This document shows positions 59,907-64,000 of a DNA stretch of 64,000 nucleotides, piece after piece; position 1 is the stretch's first letter, and each line of letters opens with the position of its first letter. A program made the position numbers and the translations under genes. Below the pieces are notes generated by a model, which was not told the origin of the DNA, did not search any database, and worked only from the letters and a program-made list of their open reading frames with translations. Origin of the DNA: Planctomycetota bacterium (GTDB lineage: Bacteria > Planctomycetota > UBA1135 > GCA-002686595); assembly GCA_016220085.1 (NCBI GenBank), contig JACRIN010000083.1, positions 1-64,000 of the forward strand, in the 5' to 3' direction.

Positions 59907-62900
59907 ATGTCCCAATCCCCCCTCGTGCGCCGCGCGCTCTTCGCCGCGGTCTTCGCCTCCGGTTCCGCCGCCCTGATCCACGAGATCGCTTGGGCGAGGT
60001 TGATCGCCAACTGGATCGGCAGCACGGCGGCGGCGCAGGCGGTGGTGCTCGCGGTCTTCATGTTCGGCCTGGCGGCCGGCGCGGTGCTCTTCGGACGGCG
60101 TTCGGACCGCGGGCGTTCGCCGGTGAGCACGTACGTCGCGCTCGAGCTCGCGATCGCCGTCTACTGCATCGCCCTACCGACGCTCGGACGCGCGATCGGC
60201 GGGATCTACGAGACGAGCATCGGCGCGCACTTCGACTCGGAGGGCTGGCGCTTCGCGTTGCGGCTGATGCTCGCCGCCGCGTTGGTGCTCGTGCCCGCGG
60301 TGTGCATGGGCGGCACGCTGCCGGTGCTCGTGCGCGCGCTCTCGACCCGCGGAGCCGACACGCGGACCTCGATCGCCGGCCTCTACGCGCTCAACAACAT
60401 CGGAGCGGTCGCAGGCACGCTCGCGGCGGGCTTCTTCCTGCTGCCCACGCTCGGAATCCAGAACTCGCTGGTCGTCGGCGCGGTGCTGAACGCCGTCGCC
60501 GCGGGCATCGCGAAGCTCGCCGGGCCGGAGCCGGACGCCTCGCCGCACGTCGGGGACGACGCCGAAGCGCGCACCGCGGGCGAATCGCTCGGCACCGCGG
60601 GCGCATGGGCGACGCTTGCCGCGCTCGGGCTCTCCGGCTTCGCCGCGATGGCGTACGAGGTCGTGTTCGTGCGCGTGATCGCGCTCGGATTCGGCAGCTC
60701 GACCTACTCGTTCACGCTGATGCTGATCGGCTTCATCAGCGGCCTCGGCGTCGGCAGTCTGATCGTGTCGAAGGTGCGCGTCCGCCGACCGCTCTGGTGG
60801 CTCGCGGCGAGCCAGCTCGGCGCCGCGGCGGCGATGGCGTCGATGATGCCGTTCGTCGAGCGGTTGCCGTACTGGTCCGCTTCGCTGCGCGCGGCGTTCA
60901 CCGGCTCGTCCAACGGTTTTGGCGCGTACTTGGTCGGCCAGGGAGCGATCGTGCTCGCGCTGCTCGTCGTCCCGACCGCGCTGATCGGCATCGGCTTCCC
61001 GTTGGTCGCGTACCTCCAATCCGCGGCGAGCCCGCGCGTCGGCTCGAAGGTCGGTTCGACCTACGCCTGGAACACGATCGGCAACGTGCTCGGCACGTTG
61101 ATGACCACGCTCGTGCTGATCCCGACGATCGGCATCGGCGGCGCGCTGCACGTCGCGCTCGCGCTGCAGATCCTCGCGGGCGGCATCCTGCTCGCGTTCG
61201 CGCTCGGCGCGAAGCCGGTCGAGCGCGGCGTCGCGATGCTCGGCACCGCGGTGGTGATGCTCTGCTACGCGATCTTCGGTCGCGGTTGGCACACGACGCT
61301 GAACCACGCCGCCGACCACCTGCGCCTGCGCGAGGGACCGCCGCCGAACGCCACCGACGCGCAGCGCGCGGTGCACCCGCTCGCGAGCTTCGACAACTGG
61401 AAGAAGCGCTACGTCATCGATCTCGAGCGCTGGCCGAACCACGTCCTCGCCGAGGATCCGGACACCACGGTGCTCGCGATCGGGCGGGAGCGCGAGGCGT
61501 ACATCTACGTCAACGGCAAGGGCGACGCGTCCGCGGGTCCGATGGACATGCTGACGATGGAGATGCTCGCGCACGCGCCGCTGATGCTGCTGCCGCACGC
61601 GAAGAGCGTCTGCCTGGTCGGCTACGGCTCCGGCGTCAGTTGCGGCTCGGCGCTGCAACACTCGATCGAGTCGCTCGACCTCGTCGAGATCTCCGAAGGC
61701 GTGCTCCAAGCGGACCCGGTGTTCCGCACGCTCAATCGCGGCGCGCTCTCCGATCCGCGGGTGACGGTGTTCCGCGAGGACGCGCGCACGTTCCTGCGCA
61801 CGACGCCGAAGAAGTACGACCTGATCCTGTCGCAGCCCTCGAACCCGTGGATCGCGGGCATCGGCTCGCTGTTCACCGTCGAGTACTACCGCGACGCCGC
61901 CGCCCGTCTGAACCCGGGCGGCGCGATGTGCATCTGGTTCCACCAGTACGAGCAGAGCGACGAAGCGGTCGAGCTCGTGCTGCGCAGCGCGCACGAAGTC
62001 TTCCCCCACGTCCAGATCTTCTTCTCCTACAGCTCCGAGGTGATCGCGATCGCGTCGCTCGAGCCGCTCGCGATCGACTTCGCCGCGATGGAGGCCCATT
62101 TCGACCGCGCGCCGCTGCGCCGCGACCTCGCGCGCGTCGCGTTCGTCGATCTCGCGTCGTTCCTCGCTTACCACGCGGTCGCCGACTCACGCGCGGCCAA
62201 GCTGTTCGGCCCCGGTCCGCTGAACACCGACGACCATCAGCGGCTCGAGTACATGGGCGCGCGAAACCTGTTCTTCGGCACCGAAGCGAGCATCCTGTTG
62301 ACGCAGGACGGCTACACGCGCGCCGCGGACGGCTCGAGCGACTACCTGCTCGAACGCTACGCCGCGTGGCGCGCCGCGCAAGGCGATCCGTTGGTGCGCG
62401 AGGAGCTCGCGTACACCGCCGCGCTGATCGGCCAGGTGTTGATGCCCGAGCACCGGATGACGCAAGCGTTGCTCGCGTTCGCCGAGCAGCTCCCGCTCGC
62501 GACCAAGCCGCCGTCGAAGGTCGCGCGCGGCGCCGCGCCCGCGCTCGAAACCCTCGACTTCGCCGAGGCGATCAACCGCGCGATGTTCTCGACCGCCGCG
62601 GGCGACGCGTACGGCGCGAAGGAGATGCTGGAGCTCTGCCTGAAGCTCGAGCCCGGCCAGCCGAAGGCGGTGATGATGCTCGCCGAGCGCATGGTCGCGG
62701 AAGGCCGCTTGCCCGACGCGACGCAGCTCTTCGAGGACGCGCTCGCGCTGCGGCCGGACGACACCGATCTCGCGATGACCGCGATGCGCTTCTTCTTCGT
62801 CACCGACCAGCACGACAAGGCGCGCCTGCCGTCCGAACGCCTGGTGATGGATCCGAACACCACCAACACCGAAGCGCTGACGATGATGGGCATCCTGGAG

Positions 62901-63230
62901 AGCGAGGCCCAGCGCTACGGCAACGCGGTGCTGCTCTATCGCCGCGCGCTCGACGTCGATCCGGCGTACTGGCAGGCGTCGGCGAGCTTGATCGAGCTGC
63001 TCGCTTCCAATCCGTCGACCGGCGCCGAAGCGGTCGAGCTGCTCGAACGCTCGATCGCGCTCGATCCGACCAACGCGGTGCTCAAGGATCTGAAGGCGCG
63101 GATGTCCCAGCCGATGCAGGCGCCGTCACCCGGCGCGGTGCCGCCCGCCGGCCCAGTGCCGTCTCCGGGCTCGGTGCCGCCGGCCGGCAACCAGCCCGCC
63201 CCTGCGACCCAGCCACCGGCGGGAAACTAG
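59907..63230 (+). CDS. Fused MFS-like membrane / spermidine synthase-like / TPR protein
   Basis: Multi-TM N-terminus; VCLVGYGSGVSCGSALQHSIESLDLVEISEGVL...YDLILSQPSNPWIAGIGSLFTVEYYRDAAARLNPGG; TPR C-terminus; Pro/Gly/Ala tail. Confidence 0.9.
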   Translation: MSQSPLVRRALFAAVFASGSAALIHEIAWARLIANWIGSTAAAQAVVLAVFMFGLAAGAVLFGRRSDRGRSPVSTYVALELAIAVYCIALPTLGRAIGGIYETSIGAHFDSEGWRFALRLMLAAALVLVPAVCMGGTLPVLVRALSTRGADTRTSIAGLYALNNIGAVAGTLAAGFFLLPTLGIQNSLVVGAVLNAVAAGIAKLAGPEPDASPHVGDDAEARTAGESLGTAGAWATLAALGLSGFAAMAYEVVFVRVIALGFGSSTYSFTLMLIGFISGLGVGSLIVSKVRVRRPLWWLAASQLGAAAAMASMMPFVERLPYWSASLRAAFTGSSNGFGAYLVGQGAIVLALLVVPTALIGIGFPLVAYLQSAASPRVGSKVGSTYAWNTIGNVLGTLMTTLVLIPTIGIGGALHVALALQILAGGILLAFALGAKPVERGVAMLGTAVVMLCYAIFGRGWHTTLNHAADHLRLREGPPPNATDAQRAVHPLASFDNWKKRYVIDLERWPNHVLAEDPDTTVLAIGREREAYIYVNGKGDASAGPMDMLTMEMLAHAPLMLLPHAKSVCLVGYGSGVSCGSALQHSIESLDLVEISEGVLQADPVFRTLNRGALSDPRVTVFREDARTFLRTTPKKYDLILSQPSNPWIAGIGSLFTVEYYRDAAARLNPGGAMCIWFHQYEQSDEAVELVLRSAHEVFPHVQIFFSYSSEVIAIASLEPLAIDFAAMEAHFDRAPLRRDLARVAFVDLASFLAYHAVADSRAAKLFGPGPLNTDDHQRLEYMGARNLFFGTEASILLTQDGYTRAADGSSDYLLERYAAWRAAQGDPLVREELAYTAALIGQVLMPEHRMTQALLAFAEQLPLATKPPSKVARGAAPALETLDFAEAINRAMFSTAAGDAYGAKEMLELCLKLEPGQPKAVMMLAERMVAEGRLPDATQLFEDALALRPDDTDLAMTAMRFFFVTDQHDKARLPSERLVMDPNTTNTEALTMMGILESEAQRYGNAVLLYRRALDVDPAYWQASASLIELLASNPSTGAEAVELLERSIALDPTNAVLKDLKARMSQPMQAPSPGAVPPAGPVPSPGSVPPAGNQPAPATQPPAGN

Positions 63231-63249
63231 TCGCGCCACCGACCGTCGC

Positions 63250-64000
63250 TCACGCGAGCTCGAACAGGAGCTGCAAGCGCAGGAAGTCGACGTCCTTGAG
63301 CCGCACCGCGATCGGGTGGCCCTCGGTGAACGACTTCACGTTGCGGCCGACGCGGATCACGATCGTCGGGCCCTTGACCTCCGAGCGCTCGCCGATCGTC
63401 TTCGCAGGCAAGAAGCCGGTGACGTTGAAGTCGAGCAACTGGAGCTCGATCCCCGCCGGCGACACGCGCAGCACCTTGGCGGCGATCTTCTCGCCGATGT
63501 GCGGCTCCATGAACTGGCAGATCTTCAGGTCGCCGACCGCGGTCTCCGCCATCTCGGCGAGCTCGGCCTGACCGGAGCAGTGGAGCGCGACCTCGTTCAG
63601 GTCGTGCAGGAATTCCTCGGTCTTGAGCTCGGCCGCCGCGTCCGCGCCGCGCGACTGCAACTGGTGCAGCCAGCGGTGCACGACCAAGTCGGGGTAGCGC
63701 CGGATCGGCGACGTGAAGTGCAAGTACGCCTCGCGCGCGAGCCCGAAGTGCTTCGCGACGTCCTCGTGGTCGTGCACTTCGTACACCGCGCGCTCGATCA
63801 AGCCCATGATCCGCTGGGTCAGCGCCTCGGCGTTCGGCTTCTTGCGCGCCGAGCGGATCATGCGGCCGATGTCGCGTCCGGTCAGGCGTTCCTTCTGCGG
63901 CACGAGGATGCCGTGCTCGGCGAGCATCTTCGCGACCGCCTCGATCTCCTCGGGATCCTTCTCGGGGTGGACGCGATAGATCGTCGGCAGGCCGCGCGCG
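63250..64000 (-). CDS. rnr: Ribonuclease R/RNase II family exoribonuclease, C-terminal part (5' end beyond window)
   Basis: AREAYLHFTSPIRRYPDLVVHRWLHQLQ (RNB signature), downstream S1-like domain; open to window end. Confidence 0.93.
   Translation of the reverse strand, partial: ARGLPTIYRVHPEKDPEEIEAVAKMLAEHGILVPQKERLTGRDIGRMIRSARKKPNAEALTQRIMGLIERAVYEVHDHEDVAKHFGLAREAYLHFTSPIRRYPDLVVHRWLHQLQSRGADAAAELKTEEFLHDLNEVALHCSGQAELAEMAETAVGDLKICQFMEPHIGEKIAAKVLRVSPAGIELQLLDFNVTGFLPAKTIGERSEVKGPTIVIRVGRNVKSFTEGHPIAVRLKDVDFLRLQLLFELA

Noticed and set aside
59867-63571. 1234-aa ORF overlapping the MFS/SpeE-like fusion
   Set aside because: Out-of-frame, Arg-rich shadow ORF of a well-supported gene.

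Overview
This is a GC-rich bacterial chromosomal window with dense, operonic coding. It is possibly from a planctomycete-like lineage, but that is a weak inference. From left to right it holds: (1) a surface-polysaccharide gene cluster on the minus strand (about 1-13.6 kb) with seven glycosyltransferases, a membrane-anchored sulfatase-fold enzyme, an alpha/alpha-toroid-like protein and a polyprenyl glycosylphosphotransferase; (2) a nucleosidase, an epimerase, a truncated and active-site-degraded acetyl-CoA-synthetase homologue, and a B12-binding radical SAM protein; (3) the infC-rpmI-rplT-pheS-pheT operon, aspS and a complete F1Fo ATP synthase operon; (4) ndk, an NFACT/RqcH protein, a TPR lipoprotein, and an ECF sigma / anti-sigma / PDZ operon; (5) accA, purL with duplicated PurS-like N-terminal domains, purQ, a DUF3568-like lipoprotein, fur, a GT2 and purD; (6) tandem tRNA-Pro(UGG) and tRNA-Arg(UCU), followed by a BsuBI/PstI-type restriction-modification pair bounded by a 38-nt imperfect copy of the 3' half of tRNA-Arg; (7) a TonB-dependent receptor, a lipoprotein with two tandem glycosidase-like domains, a methyltransferase, a GT2-TPR protein, a GH113-like protein, tRNA-Arg(UCG), an MFS/spermidine-synthase-like/TPR fusion, and the 3' part of an RNase R gene. 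The best leads are the integrase-less tRNA-bounded R-M island, the Acs pseudoenzyme and the duplicated glycosidase-like lipoprotein. All family assignments come from reading motifs by eye; no database search was run.
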